Counted from the first letter of the stretch, positions 33,774 through 41,826 are shown. The stretch is 64,000 nt of DNA from Nocardia carnea (GCF_029868855.1 NZ_JARWOV010000088.1:25521-89520), one strand, 5' to 3'. Notes: generated by a model not told the origin, from the sequence alone. Numbers and translations are program-made.

Positions 33774-34382
33774 ATGGCTTCTCTGAGCGCAGTCGCGCTG
33801 GTGTGCACGTTGAAGAAATCGCCGGCCGAATCCAGTAGCGACCGGATCGCCCGGCAACTGCTCGACGAGCTCGCCGGACACGAGGTGACCGGCGAGGTGA
33901 TCCGGGTGGTCGACCACGATGTCCGGCCGGGTGTCGGCGCCGACGAGGGCGACGGCGACCAGTGGCCGGATATCCGCGCCCGGATATCCGCCGCCGATAT
34001 CCTGCTGTTCTGCACCCCCACCTGGCTCGGTCACATGTCCTCCGTCGCGCAGCGCGCACTGGAACGGCTCGACGCCGAACTCTCGGAAACCGACGACGCG
34101 GGCCGGCCGGCGATGTTCGGCAAGGTCGCGGTCGCGGCCGTGGTGGGTAACGAGGACGGCGCGCACAAGATCGTCGCCGACGTCTTCCAGGGGCTCAACG
34201 ATATCGGCTTCACCGTGCCCGCCCAGGGCGCGACCTACTGGAACGGTGAGGCGATGAGCGGGGTGGACTATCTGGACCTCGAGCACACACCCGACGCCGT
34301 CGCGTCGACGAATTCCACGGCGGCGCGCAACGCCGCCCACCTGGCCCGGCTGCTGCGCGCCACGCAGTACCCGGCCGGTTGA
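33774..34382 (+). CDS. flavodoxin-like NAD(P)H-dependent FMN reductase
   Basis: A 202-residue flavodoxin-fold protein. It starts with ALVCTLKKSPAESSSDRIARQLL, the phosphate-binding loop type of NADPH-dependent FMN reductases, then ADILLFCTPTWLGHMSSVAQRALERLD. GGAGG at 33758-33762 supports ATG 33774. It is the first gene of a rightward set with the diiron protein, methyltransferase and CDGSH protein, and could supply reductant to them. The position next to sigma-factor genes fits a stress role. Confidence 0.87.
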   Translation: MASLSAVALVCTLKKSPAESSSDRIARQLLDELAGHEVTGEVIRVVDHDVRPGVGADEGDGDQWPDIRARISAADILLFCTPTWLGHMSSVAQRALERLDAELSETDDAGRPAMFGKVAVAAVVGNEDGAHKIVADVFQGLNDIGFTVPAQGATYWNGEAMSGVDYLDLEHTPDAVASTNSTAARNAAHLARLLRATQYPAG

Positions 34383-34444
34383 TCACCGCTGTTGCTCCTG
34401 CGGTGTGCACGGACGACGACACCGTCGCCACGAAAGGTGAATCC

Positions 34445-35455
34445 ATGGCCGAAACACTCGCCGCCCCGGGCACCCTCGCCCGGGGAATACGTCTGCCCGT
34501 GCCCCGGGGGCCCCTTTCCGCCGACCTGGTGGCGCTGCTGCCGGCCGAACCCGGCAGTCCCGTACCCCAGGCGCCGCCGGATCTCGACCCCTACGGCGAG
34601 GATCTCCAACTGGCCCTGCACACCTGTTACGAATTGCACTATCAGGGATTCCGCGATGTGGACCCCGATTGGGAATGGGACAGCGGCCTGCTCGGGTTGC
34701 GGCGGGAACTGGAACGCCGTTTCGAGGATGCGTTACGTGCCGATGTCCCCGGCGGTCACGATGTGGCTGCCGAACTGGATCGGCTGCTGACCGCGCCCGC
34801 GGCCGGCGGTACCGCGGCCTGGCTGCGCGACGAGGGCACCTGGGAACAGGTGCGCGAATATTTCGTCCAGCGCTCGATCTACCACCACAAGGAAGCCGAT
34901 CCGGTCGCCTGGGTGATTCCGCGGTTGCGCGATCGGGCCAAGGCCGCCTTGGTGGCGGTCGAGTTCGACGAATTCGGCGGCGGACGCGGCGACCGGATCC
35001 ACGCCCGCCTCTACGCCGATCTGCTGCGCGGCGCCGATCTGGCCGACGGCTACCTGCACTACCTCGACATCGTGCCGGCTCCCATGCTGGCCCTGGTCGA
35101 CATGATGTCGCTGTTCGGGCTGCACCGGTCGTTGCGCGGTGCCCTGGTAGGTCATTTCGCGGCCGTGGAGATCAGCTCCTCCCCCGCCTCGCGGGTCATG
35201 GTCGAGGCACTGCAGCGGTTCTCGGCGCATCCGGACTGTGTGCGGTTCTACGCCGAACATGTCACCGCGGACGCCGTGCACGAGCAAGTTGTACGACGCG
35301 ACGTACTCGCGGGCCTGCTCGCCGCCGAACCGGAACTCGCCGAATCGGTGGTGTTCGGTATCCAGGCCACCGACTTGCTCGAGACCCGCTGCACCGAGGC
35401 CGTGCTGAGCTGCTGGCGGGCGGGTGAGAGTTCGCTGCGTCCCGAGGCCCGGTGA
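34445..35455 (+). CDS. iron-containing redox enzyme family protein (haem-oxygenase-like diiron fold)
   Basis: A 336-residue protein of the haem-oxygenase-like diiron oxidase/oxygenase group. Likely metal ligands are in VEFDEFGGGRGDRIHARLY (E173, H186) and in FYAEHVTADAVHE (E271, H272, D276, H279), the typical C-terminal helix pattern. Known members cleave C-N or C-C bonds or oxidise amines, but this subfamily is uncharacterised as far as I know. AAAGGTGA precedes ATG 34445. Its stop overlaps the methyltransferase start (GTGA), so the gene is coupled to it. Confidence 0.88.
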   Translation: MAETLAAPGTLARGIRLPVPRGPLSADLVALLPAEPGSPVPQAPPDLDPYGEDLQLALHTCYELHYQGFRDVDPDWEWDSGLLGLRRELERRFEDALRADVPGGHDVAAELDRLLTAPAAGGTAAWLRDEGTWEQVREYFVQRSIYHHKEADPVAWVIPRLRDRAKAALVAVEFDEFGGGRGDRIHARLYADLLRGADLADGYLHYLDIVPAPMLALVDMMSLFGLHRSLRGALVGHFAAVEISSSPASRVMVEALQRFSAHPDCVRFYAEHVTADAVHEQVVRRDVLAGLLAAEPELAESVVFGIQATDLLETRCTEAVLSCWRAGESSLRPEAR

Positions 35456-36111
35456 TCCCGATGCTGGTTCGTGCTCCGGGGGTGTACCGGCCACAGCCCG
35501 ATACCTGGCTGCTGGCCCGCGCGATGACCGAGGCGGCGTTGCCGGCCGGAGCCCGGGTGCTCGACGCATGCACCGGCACCGGGGCGCTGGCGATCCACGC
35601 CGCCCGGACGGGTGCGGCGACGGTGACCGCGGTGGATCTGTCCCGGGCCGCGGTGACCTCGGCCTGGTTGAACAGCCGGCTGCACGGGGTGCGGCTGGAA
35701 TTGTTGTGCGGGGATGTCACCGAGGTGGTCGCTGGGCGTACCTTCGACGTCATCGTCGCCAACCCGCCGTATGTGCCGAGCGAAGGGCAGCGACCGGCCG
35801 GGCGGGCGGCCCGCGCCTGGGACGCCGGCCGGCACGGGCGGTCCCTGCTCGACCCGCTGTGCGCGATGATGCCGCGCCTGCTGGCAACCGGCGGCACCGC
35901 CCTGATGGTCCATTCGGCTCTCTCCGGGACCGCGACCAGTCTGCGCCAGCTGCGCAGCGGCGGCCTGAAGGCGACCGTGGTCGCGCGGACAGTGATCCCC
36001 TTCGGCCCGGTACTGGCCCGCCGCAGCGCCTGGCTCCGCGACCACGGCCTGATCCGGCCCGATCAGCAACACGAGGAGTTGGTGGTGATCCGTGCCGACC
36101 GAACACGATGA
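35452..36111 (+). CDS. class I SAM-dependent methyltransferase, HemK/PrmC-like
   Basis: A 219-residue methyltransferase. SAM motif I is VLDACTGTGALAIHAA, the acidic motif II is VTAVDLS, and the catalytic motif is VANPPYVP, the NPPY of N-methyltransferases acting on glutamine or adenine. It lacks the N-terminal domain of PrmC, resembling the short HemK2/MTQ2 type. It is translationally coupled to the diiron protein upstream and the CDGSH protein downstream (20-base overlap). The target is unknown; a protein glutamine is the best guess from the motif. Confidence 0.88.
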   Translation: MIPMLVRAPGVYRPQPDTWLLARAMTEAALPAGARVLDACTGTGALAIHAARTGAATVTAVDLSRAAVTSAWLNSRLHGVRLELLCGDVTEVVAGRTFDVIVANPPYVPSEGQRPAGRAARAWDAGRHGRSLLDPLCAMMPRLLATGGTALMVHSALSGTATSLRQLRSGGLKATVVARTVIPFGPVLARRSAWLRDHGLIRPDQQHEELVVIRADRTR

Positions 36112-36523
36112 GACACCGGCCGACCCTGCGGAGCCGGCGGTCCGCGACCGCCCGGCTCATCCGGCGGCTGCCCCGCACACGGCATCACCTCGTACGGCAG
36201 AGCGCCGAATCGGTCCGGTGGTGGCACCGGCGCCCGCCGAGCCGCCTCGGCCCGCCGACGACGCGGGGTCGCGGGACATCGCGGCCTGCGCCCGGCCCGA
36301 GACCGATCCCGGTACAGCGGTCCCGTCGGCGACCGGGCGTACCCGGATCGTTTTCACCGAGGACGGGCCCGCGCTGGTCGACGGCCCGGTGGAACTGGTG
36401 ACCGCCGACGGCGCGGTGATCCACGCGGACCGCTTCCTCGTCGCGATCTGCCTGTGCAAACGATCGCGGACCTATCCGCTGTGCGATACCAGCCACCGCC
36501 GGCAGCGCCGCTGCGGCCGCTGA
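36092..36523 (+). CDS. CDGSH iron-sulfur domain protein
   Basis: A 143-residue protein whose last 25 residues hold a CDGSH-type 2Fe-2S motif: C120, C122, C131 and H135 in CLCKRSRTYPLCDTSH. The usual glycine after C-D is Thr here. The first 85 residues are Pro/Ala-rich and probably disordered, unusual for the family. It starts at GTG 36092 inside the methyltransferase gene. The cluster may transfer electrons to the diiron partner or sense redox state; this is inferred from adjacency. Confidence 0.88.
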   Translation: MPTEHDETPADPAEPAVRDRPAHPAAAPHTASPRTAERRIGPVVAPAPAEPPRPADDAGSRDIAACARPETDPGTAVPSATGRTRIVFTEDGPALVDGPVELVTADGAVIHADRFLVAICLCKRSRTYPLCDTSHRRQRRCGR

Positions 36524-36541
36524 CGCTTTCCCGGCGCGACC

Positions 36542-36567
36542 CGATTGGGCGGCGAGGTAACGGGTAC
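36542..36567 (+). promoter_or_regulatory. weak SigF-like promoter candidate upstream of DUF6480 gene
   Basis: CGATT (36542-36546), a 15-bp spacer and GGGTAC (36562-36567). The -10 is perfect but only 3 of 5 bases match the -35 consensus GGTTT. It lies 137 bp before the small membrane protein gene. Confidence 0.35.
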
Positions 36568-36704
36568 GCGCCGCCCATGGTGCGACGAACGATCATCGCC
36601 GCCGTCTCACCGGCCCTCACACCGGTAGTTGTCCGCGGACCGGGCCGACGGCGACCCGACCCCGCCGGGCGCGCCCCGCGACAACCGAAAGCGGGGAAGC
36701 GCTC

Positions 36705-36935
36705 ATGAGTTCGATGGACCCCGATCCGGCCGCCACCCCGGACCTGGAACCCGGTGGCGGGGTGCCCGCGGGTTCCACCCCGCCCGATACCGCCCAGACC
36801 TCGGGGCTGTCGGCGCCCGAACCCCGCACAAGCCACCGTTTCCCGCCGACCGGAGTCGCCGCGGTGGTCGCCGTGATCGCTCTCGTGGCGGTGTTCGCGG
36901 TGGTAGCGATCGTGCTCATCGCCTCCCTGGGCTGA
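36705..36935 (+). CDS. DUF6480-like small membrane protein
   Basis: A 76-residue protein resembling the actinobacterial DUF6480 family: the N-terminus MSSMDPDPAATPDLEPGGGV, a Pro/Thr-rich middle and a single C-terminal transmembrane helix (VAAVVAVIALVAVFAVVAIVL). The cytoplasmic part is disordered. GGGGAAG stands just before the ATG. The function is unknown; genes of this family are often near stress regulators, as here. Confidence 0.8.
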   Translation: MSSMDPDPAATPDLEPGGGVPAGSTPPDTAQTSGLSAPEPRTSHRFPPTGVAAVVAVIALVAVFAVVAIVLIASLG

Positions 36936-37029
36936 GACGCCTGTCCAGGCTGGGAATATCGGCGGGTCGAGCGCGGTGACAATTCACGGAATCAGCGCGG
37001 GCACTGCCGATGAACGGCCGGTCGCGGGC

Positions 37030-37055
37030 TGATTAGCAGTGCGATGTGCGGGTAG
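37030..37055 (+). promoter_or_regulatory. weak SigF-like promoter candidate, leaderless nucleotidyltransferase gene
   Basis: TGATT (37030-37034), a 15-bp spacer and GGGTAG (37050-37055). The -10 ends 9 bp before ATG 37065, and no ribosome binding site precedes that ATG, so a leaderless transcript is plausible. Confidence 0.3.
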
Positions 37056-37064
37056 CCGCCGCAT

Positions 37065-37649
37065 ATGGTTCCGACGGAGGAGCAGCTGCTGCACGCTTTG
37101 ACCCGGGCCGCGAACGCCCTGAAACAAGAAGGCATACCTTTCGCCGTGGCGGGTGGATGCGCCGTGTACGCGCGGGGTGGACCGCCGTCCGACCACGATG
37201 TCGACCTGTTCGTCAAACCCGAGGACAGTGCCCGCGCGCGCAGCGAATTGGCGCGCGCCGGGCTGCGGCTGGCGGACGCGGCCGAGGATTGGCTGACGAA
37301 GGCCTACGACGGCGACACCTTGATCGATATCATCCACCGGCCCAACAACCGGGACGTCGACGACGCGCTGCTGGGCCGGGCCCAGGTCATGCGGGTCGGC
37401 CCCGCTGTGGCGCCGGTGGTCGACGCCACCGATCTGCTGGTCGACAAACTCCTCGTCTTCGACGCGCACCGGCTCGACCTCAGCCCGCTGCTGCGGATCT
37501 CCCGCGATCTGCGCGAACAGGTGGATTGGCCGGCGGTGCGCGCGCAGACCGAGCATTCGCCGTACGCGAAAGCATTCCTGGGATTGATCGACGATCTCGG
37601 TATCGCCGAAACCACCGCACCCTCGCATACCTCCGGAAAGGCGCACTAG
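37065..37649 (+). CDS. nucleotidyltransferase-fold protein (AbiEii-like)
   Basis: A 194-residue protein with the minimal nucleotidyltransferase signature AGGCAVYARGG followed by SDHDVDLFVKPED, where the paired aspartates bind metal. Later residues (VDATDLLVDKLLVFDAHRLD) match AbiEii-type toxins, but no AbiEi antitoxin gene is adjacent. The next gene, a BON protein, begins at the base after its stop. The role could be nucleotide or RNA modification under stress; a free-standing toxin is a less likely reading. Confidence 0.8.
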   Translation: MVPTEEQLLHALTRAANALKQEGIPFAVAGGCAVYARGGPPSDHDVDLFVKPEDSARARSELARAGLRLADAAEDWLTKAYDGDTLIDIIHRPNNRDVDDALLGRAQVMRVGPAVAPVVDATDLLVDKLLVFDAHRLDLSPLLRISRDLREQVDWPAVRAQTEHSPYAKAFLGLIDDLGIAETTAPSHTSGKAH

Positions 37650-37928
37650 ATGTCCGGTAACCCGCATTCCTCCCGGCCGCGGCCGCCGGAGTATCTGGCC
37701 GCCGAACTGCATCGGGCGCTGGCCGAGGATCCGCGCACGGCCGAACAGGGCGTGCAGGTCCGGATCCGGGGCGATGTGGTGGTTCTCGACGGCGAGGTGA
37801 GCACCGCGCAACGGCGGCGGATGCTCGAGGAGGTGGTGCACGATATCGCCCCGGACCTGCCGATTCACAACGATGTGCACGTCACCGCGACAGCCCGGCC
37901 GGGCGGAAGTGAAGATCTCGGTGCGTGA
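37650..37928 (+). CDS. BON domain protein
   Basis: A 92-residue cytoplasmic protein made of one BON domain: AAELHRALAEDPRTAEQGVQ, then VRIRGDVVVLDGEVSTAQRRRMLEEVV with the central conserved glycines. There is no signal peptide, unlike periplasmic OsmY. It follows the nucleotidyltransferase with no gap, so the two are co-translated. BON domains bind membranes or ligands in osmotic and general stress responses. Confidence 0.82.
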   Translation: MSGNPHSSRPRPPEYLAAELHRALAEDPRTAEQGVQVRIRGDVVVLDGEVSTAQRRRMLEEVVHDIAPDLPIHNDVHVTATARPGGSEDLGA

Positions 37929-37976
37929 TACCGAGCCGAGCTCGGTGCCCGGCGCCGGGCAGAAGGGAGTGGGCAG

Positions 37977-38732
37977 ATGCGGATCGCCGCTGTCGGAGAC
38001 GTCCATCTGGGAACCGATTCACGCGGACTGTTACGGCCCGCGCTGCGTGAACTACCGGCGCTGGCCGATGTGCTGCTACTGGCCGGTGATCTGACCAAGC
38101 ACGGAACCCCGGCCGAAGCGGAGGTCGTCGCGCGCGAATTCGCCGATGTCGGTGTCCCGGTGGTGGCCGTCCTCGGAAACCACGATCACCACAGCGACGC
38201 CGCGGCCGAGATGACCGATCTGCTGGAATCCTGCGGTATCACTGTGCTGGAGGGCACCGCCACCACGCTCGATATCGACGGCGCGACCCTCGGTATCGCC
38301 GGTACCAAGGGCTTCGGCGGAGGTTTCGCCGGCAAATGCGCGAGCGTGTTCGGCGAGCGTCTGATGCGCGAATTCGCGGGCCACACCATCGAGCTGGCAA
38401 CAGCGCTGGACACCGCGCTGGCCGAGCTCGATACCGATATCACGGTGGTGCTCACGCACTACTCGCCCGTCAGCGACACCCTGCACGGGGAGCCGCGCGA
38501 GATCTACCCATTCCTGGGCTCCTATCTCCTGGGGGAACCGATCGACACCCACAGAGCCGATCTGGCCGTGCACGGTCACGCCCATGCCGGCACCGAACGC
38601 GGCAGTACACCTGGTGGTATCCGGGTGCGCAATGTGGCCCAGCCGGTGATCGGCAAGGCTTTCGCCGTCTACGAATTGCAGCCCGGCGCGGACAGTCCCG
38701 CGGTCCGCGGCCGTTCCGCTGTATCCGGCTGA
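37977..38732 (+). CDS. metallophosphoesterase
   Basis: A 251-residue calcineurin-like phosphoesterase with the full metal set: D8 and H10 in GDVHLG, D38 region in LLAGDLTKHG, GNHDHH, the histidine in LTHYSP, and HGHAHAG. It is cytoplasmic. Family members hydrolyse cyclic nucleotides, dinucleotides or phosphodiesters. It begins 48 bp after the BON gene on the same strand and is closed by a bidirectional hairpin at 38782-38817. Confidence 0.9.
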   Translation: MRIAAVGDVHLGTDSRGLLRPALRELPALADVLLLAGDLTKHGTPAEAEVVAREFADVGVPVVAVLGNHDHHSDAAAEMTDLLESCGITVLEGTATTLDIDGATLGIAGTKGFGGGFAGKCASVFGERLMREFAGHTIELATALDTALAELDTDITVVLTHYSPVSDTLHGEPREIYPFLGSYLLGEPIDTHRADLAVHGHAHAGTERGSTPGGIRVRNVAQPVIGKAFAVYELQPGADSPAVRGRSAVSG

Positions 38733-38781
38733 GTGCGTACCCCTGTGCTCTGCAAGTACAAAGATCTGCAAGAACAGCAAA

Positions 38782-38817
38782 GAACTACGGCGACCTCCTG
38801 CGAGATCGCCGTAGTTC
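38782..38817. terminator. bidirectional terminator hairpin
   Basis: The arms GAACTACGGCGACCTC and GAGATCGCCGTAGTTC pair over 16 bp with one mismatch around a 4-base loop, between the convergent phosphoesterase and CsbD genes. A-rich sequence on the left gives a T-rich exit for leftward transcripts. Confidence 0.85.
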
Positions 38818-38857
38818 ACTTCCGGCCGGGCGCGCAACGCCGCCGGGTCGTACCGGC

Positions 38858-39136
38858 TCAGACGTCGCGCGGAGTCGGCGCCACCGTCTGCCCGTGCCCC
38901 GGGTCCTGCTGGGCCCGCTGCCGCTGTTCGGCGTCGGCGGCTTCGAGACGTTCCTGCTGCGCCTCGTTCTCCTTCTCGGCGGCAGCGCGCTGCGATTCGC
39001 CCTTGTCCTGCTGGGCCTTGCCCTCGGTACGCAGGGAGTCGTTGTCGAGCACCGCTCCCGCGGCCTCCTTGACCTTGCCCTTCACGCCCTCGACGGCGCC
39101 CTCGACGCCCTCGCGTGCGGTCTTGTGCTCGGCCAC
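38858..39136 (-). CDS. CsbD family stress protein
   Basis: A 92-residue, highly charged helical protein. The core GVKGKVKEAAGAVLDNDSLRTEGKAQQDKG is the CsbD pattern, a SigB-controlled stress protein in Bacillus. The C-terminal half is a Gln/Glu/Arg-rich helix. GTG 39136 was chosen because GGAGG lies 8 bp upstream (39145-39149). A good SigF-like promoter lies 46 bp upstream of the start, which fits regulation by the nearby sigma factor. Confidence 0.85.
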   Translation of the reverse strand: MAEHKTAREGVEGAVEGVKGKVKEAAGAVLDNDSLRTEGKAQQDKGESQRAAAEKENEAQQERLEAADAEQRQRAQQDPGHGQTVAPTPRDV

Positions 39137-39181
39137 GATATCCACCTCCGAATCTCGGTTGCTCGGTCGGATATCGGCCGC

Positions 39182-39207
39182 GTACCCGGCCCCGGAGCCT
39201 TCAATCC
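39182..39207 (-). promoter_or_regulatory. SigF-type promoter candidate of csbD-like gene
   Basis: On the minus strand GGATT (39207-39203), a 15-bp spacer and GGGTAC (39187-39182): a perfect -10 and 4 of 5 bases of the -35. It lies 46 bp before the GTG of the CsbD-family gene. Confidence 0.55.
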
Positions 39208-39250
39208 GGCGATAACGCGCGGATCGAGTGTGCCGGCTCACCGGGTCCGG

Positions 39251-39676
39251 TCAGGTGAAGGCGGCCTCGAGCCCGTCGAACCAGGCCGCTTCCTCGACCA
39301 GCCGGGCGCTGCGCCAGCCGTCCGGGGTGCGCACCAGCTCGTGGTTGTACCAGCCGCCACAGGTGAACTGCTTACCCGGGGAGACGATCATCGGGTTGAA
39401 GAACATGGCGCGAACCTTCGCGGTGTCGCCGTCCAGTTCCACCGCGATATTGGAGATGAAATGCTGGGTCCGCGTGAACAGCTGCAACTGTTCGGTGAGT
39501 CCCGCGACAACGGTGTCCAGATCCCCGGTGGGCCCGCCCGCCGTGCTGTAGTCGATCTGCGCGTCGGTGGTGAACACCGAACGGTACAGCGGCCAGTCCT
39601 TGTCGTCGACGGCCGTGGCGTAGCGGGTGAGCAGATCGGTGATCTCGATCCGGTCGGCGAGCGTGCGTGAATCCAT
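39251..39676 (-). CDS. SnoaL-like (NTF2-fold) protein
   Basis: A 141-residue NTF2-fold protein: DSRTLADRIEITDLLTRYATAVDDKDW is the typical SnoaL-like opening, followed by TRTQHFISNIAVELDGDTAKV and GGWYNHELVRTPDGWRSARL. Many relatives act as small isomerases or dehydratases. ATG 39676 starts at the conserved N-terminus; GTG 39694 would add six residues. The next gene upstream is 45 bp away on the same strand, so co-transcription is possible. Confidence 0.82.
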   Translation of the reverse strand: MDSRTLADRIEITDLLTRYATAVDDKDWPLYRSVFTTDAQIDYSTAGGPTGDLDTVVAGLTEQLQLFTRTQHFISNIAVELDGDTAKVRAMFFNPMIVSPGKQFTCGGWYNHELVRTPDGWRSARLVEEAAWFDGLEAAFT

Positions 39677-39721
39677 CCCCTCATACAACCGCACCGGGGC
39701 GGTGCGCCGGGCCGGATCGGC

Positions 39722-40249
39722 TCAGCTATCCCGGCTGCTGCGACGGATCCGCCGCCACCACGGGCGCCGTGGGCTCGGCCCGGCCGCCACGCCGCGCTGC
39801 GGTTCCTGCGCGGACGGTTGTGGAACGGAGCTCCCTCCGGCTGTAGCGTTCGCGGCACGCCAGCCGGCGACTATTTCCTCGGCGTCGACCGTGGCGACCG
39901 GCAGCTGCGGGCCGGTCGGCACCCGCAACCAGTCCACGATCCGCCGGTTGAGTTCGGTGACGGTGGCCCGCACCTGTTCCTCGGTGGTGAGCTCGCGCAC
40001 CGTTTCGGGTAGCCGCTCGACCTCGCGGCGCAATTGCAGCGACGGTGGCAGGGCCACGTCCCCGCTCACCCCTTCGCGGCGCAGGTACTCACGCAACCAC
40101 GCGTTCTCGTCGTGATACCGGCTTCCCGCCCCCGGCAGCGGTTTCCCGGCGCCGGGGAGGTTCTCGAACTCGCCCCGCTCGGTGGCCTCGCGGATCTTGC
40201 GGTCGACCCAGGATTCGAAGTCGACGCCCGCGGGTTTGCGCTCCGACAT
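39722..40249 (-). CDS. DUF1992 (DnaJ-homologue subfamily C member 28-like) protein
   Basis: A 175-residue protein with the DUF1992 domain in its first 75 residues: VDFESWVDRKIREATERGEFENLPGAGKPLPG, a conserved segment of unknown role. The remainder is a basic, Pro/Arg-rich tail (PRRPWWRRIRRSSRDS). A strong GAGGAGG precedes the ATG. No J-domain is present despite the family name. Confidence 0.87.
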   Translation of the reverse strand: MSERKPAGVDFESWVDRKIREATERGEFENLPGAGKPLPGAGSRYHDENAWLREYLRREGVSGDVALPPSLQLRREVERLPETVRELTTEEQVRATVTELNRRIVDWLRVPTGPQLPVATVDAEEIVAGWRAANATAGGSSVPQPSAQEPQRGVAAGPSPRRPWWRRIRRSSRDS

Positions 40250-40329
40250 CGTGCCTCCTCACCGTCCCCCTCACGGTAGCGCGCAACCCTCGCCGCGACG
40301 ACCTGCGTGGGAGACGGTGTGTGCGGCGG

Positions 40330-41700
40330 TCAGGCCCCGTTGGTGGAGCCGCTGCGAGCCCGACCGGACCGGGCCTTGCGCCGCTCGGCCTGGAGCTCGG
40401 CGAGTTCCTGCTCCAGGATGTCGGCGACCCGGAACTGTCCGGTGTCGTAGCCGTCGGAGGACCGCACGACCTCCAAGAACTCGTCGGTTTCCTTGTCCCC
40501 GGACAATTTGCCCTTGGCGCCCGATTCGCCCGCACCGTTACCCGCCGCGCCGGCCTGCTTGGCCTGACCCAGTTTCTTCACCGCGGCGCTCGCCGAATTG
40601 CTGATCGGCAGTTTGTCGGTGACCTCGGCCGTTTTGGCCGTGGACTCGTCGAACAGCGGTGAATTCGTGGCGAGCTCGTCCAGCAGGGAACTCGTGCGCC
40701 CGATCAGGCCGGAGGTCACGTCGGCGAGATCGCCCGCCCGCTTCTTCCCGGCATCAGCGGACTTGCCCTCCGAGCGAAAGGGCGAACCGGCACCGGCTTT
40801 CTTCGCACCGGATTCCAGCGCCGCCGGTTGCGCCGCGGCGGTATCACCGGTCGGCAGTGCCCGCGACTCACCCGCGCTGGGCTCGAGTTTCATACTGACC
40901 CGCGGCAGGCTGTTACGGATCTGCGCGGCCGGATCGGGCAGGCCCCGGACCTGTTCGGTGGCCCGCAGAATCGCCATACCGTAGCGGGCGCTGGCCGCGT
41001 CGTGAATGAGCAGCGCGACACCGATCATCACCGGCGCGACGGCGTGCACACCCACGTCGTACCAGTTCCCCACCCGCAGATAGGGATAGGTGTTGAGCCC
41101 GACGGTCAGGGCCAGCAGCGCGACCTCGGCGGCCGCGGTCTGCTTCCGGTTGTTGACCACGCCCCATTCGGCCACCTTGTTGGTGCCGATCATGATGATG
41201 ATCAGGCAGACACTGATCATGCCTTCCAGCAGGTAGCTGAACCAGAACAAGGGGTCGCTGGGGCCGGTGGGTGCGATGTTCTGCTGGACGTTGACCGCCG
41301 ACCACAACATGCCCGCACCGACCACGCCGGCCAGTGCGCGCAACGACCAGGACCGATGCCGGTACAGCGAGGCCAGTTTGGCGTGCGGGCTGGATTCCCG
41401 GCGCTGTGCGGCGATGGCTTTACGGGCGAGCAAGAGGTCGCGCATATCCGCCTTCTCGATCTGCTCGGTGGTCTGCCTGGCCCGGTCGTTCGCCGCGGCG
41501 ACGGCCTGGATCTCCTTCCAGCGTTGTCCGCGCTCCTGCTCGCGGATACGCTCGGCGAGTTCACGTTCGGCCTGTAGCTCCGTTTCCGACAGCGCTTCGG
41601 TGAGCGCGGGATCGAATTGGTAGGCCAGTCGGTTGCGGGCGTGTTCGACACGCTGGGCCAGTTGCGTGACATCGTCCTCGATCGGCGGCTCGACAGTCAT
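40330..41700 (-). CDS. large membrane protein with coiled-coil ends (plasmid spread-protein-like)
   Basis: A 456-residue protein from ATG 41700 (GGGAG 5 bp upstream). Residues about 1-105 are a charged coiled coil, 115-240 hold four hydrophobic helices (ALAGVVGAGMLWSAVNVQQN, LFWFSYLLEGMISVCLIIIM, VALLALTVGLNTYPYL, AVAPVMIGVALLI), and 260-456 are polar and Lys/Ala/Gly-rich. The layout recalls DUF2637/Spd-type membrane proteins of actinomycete plasmids and integrative elements. No conjugation or integrase gene is nearby, so it is either chromosomal or a relic. Function unknown. Confidence 0.75.
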   Translation of the reverse strand: MTVEPPIEDDVTQLAQRVEHARNRLAYQFDPALTEALSETELQAERELAERIREQERGQRWKEIQAVAAANDRARQTTEQIEKADMRDLLLARKAIAAQRRESSPHAKLASLYRHRSWSLRALAGVVGAGMLWSAVNVQQNIAPTGPSDPLFWFSYLLEGMISVCLIIIMIGTNKVAEWGVVNNRKQTAAAEVALLALTVGLNTYPYLRVGNWYDVGVHAVAPVMIGVALLIHDAASARYGMAILRATEQVRGLPDPAAQIRNSLPRVSMKLEPSAGESRALPTGDTAAAQPAALESGAKKAGAGSPFRSEGKSADAGKKRAGDLADVTSGLIGRTSSLLDELATNSPLFDESTAKTAEVTDKLPISNSASAAVKKLGQAKQAGAAGNGAGESGAKGKLSGDKETDEFLEVVRSSDGYDTGQFRVADILEQELAELQAERRKARSGRARSGSTNGA

Positions 41701-41826
41701 TACGGCTCCCGCCTCGGGTGATTCGATGGCAGACAAGTAGTCACGCCGGGGTACGGTACCGCCCTTTGCCGCGCGATGCACCGTCACGGTCGAAACAACC
41801 GATTTCCATGGGCGTTCACAGGCCGT

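Noticed and set aside
36577..36708. 44-codon frame ending in ATGA overlap with the DUF6480 gene
   Set aside because: It is basic and Pro-rich without a ribosome binding site or conserved look, and is probably chance.
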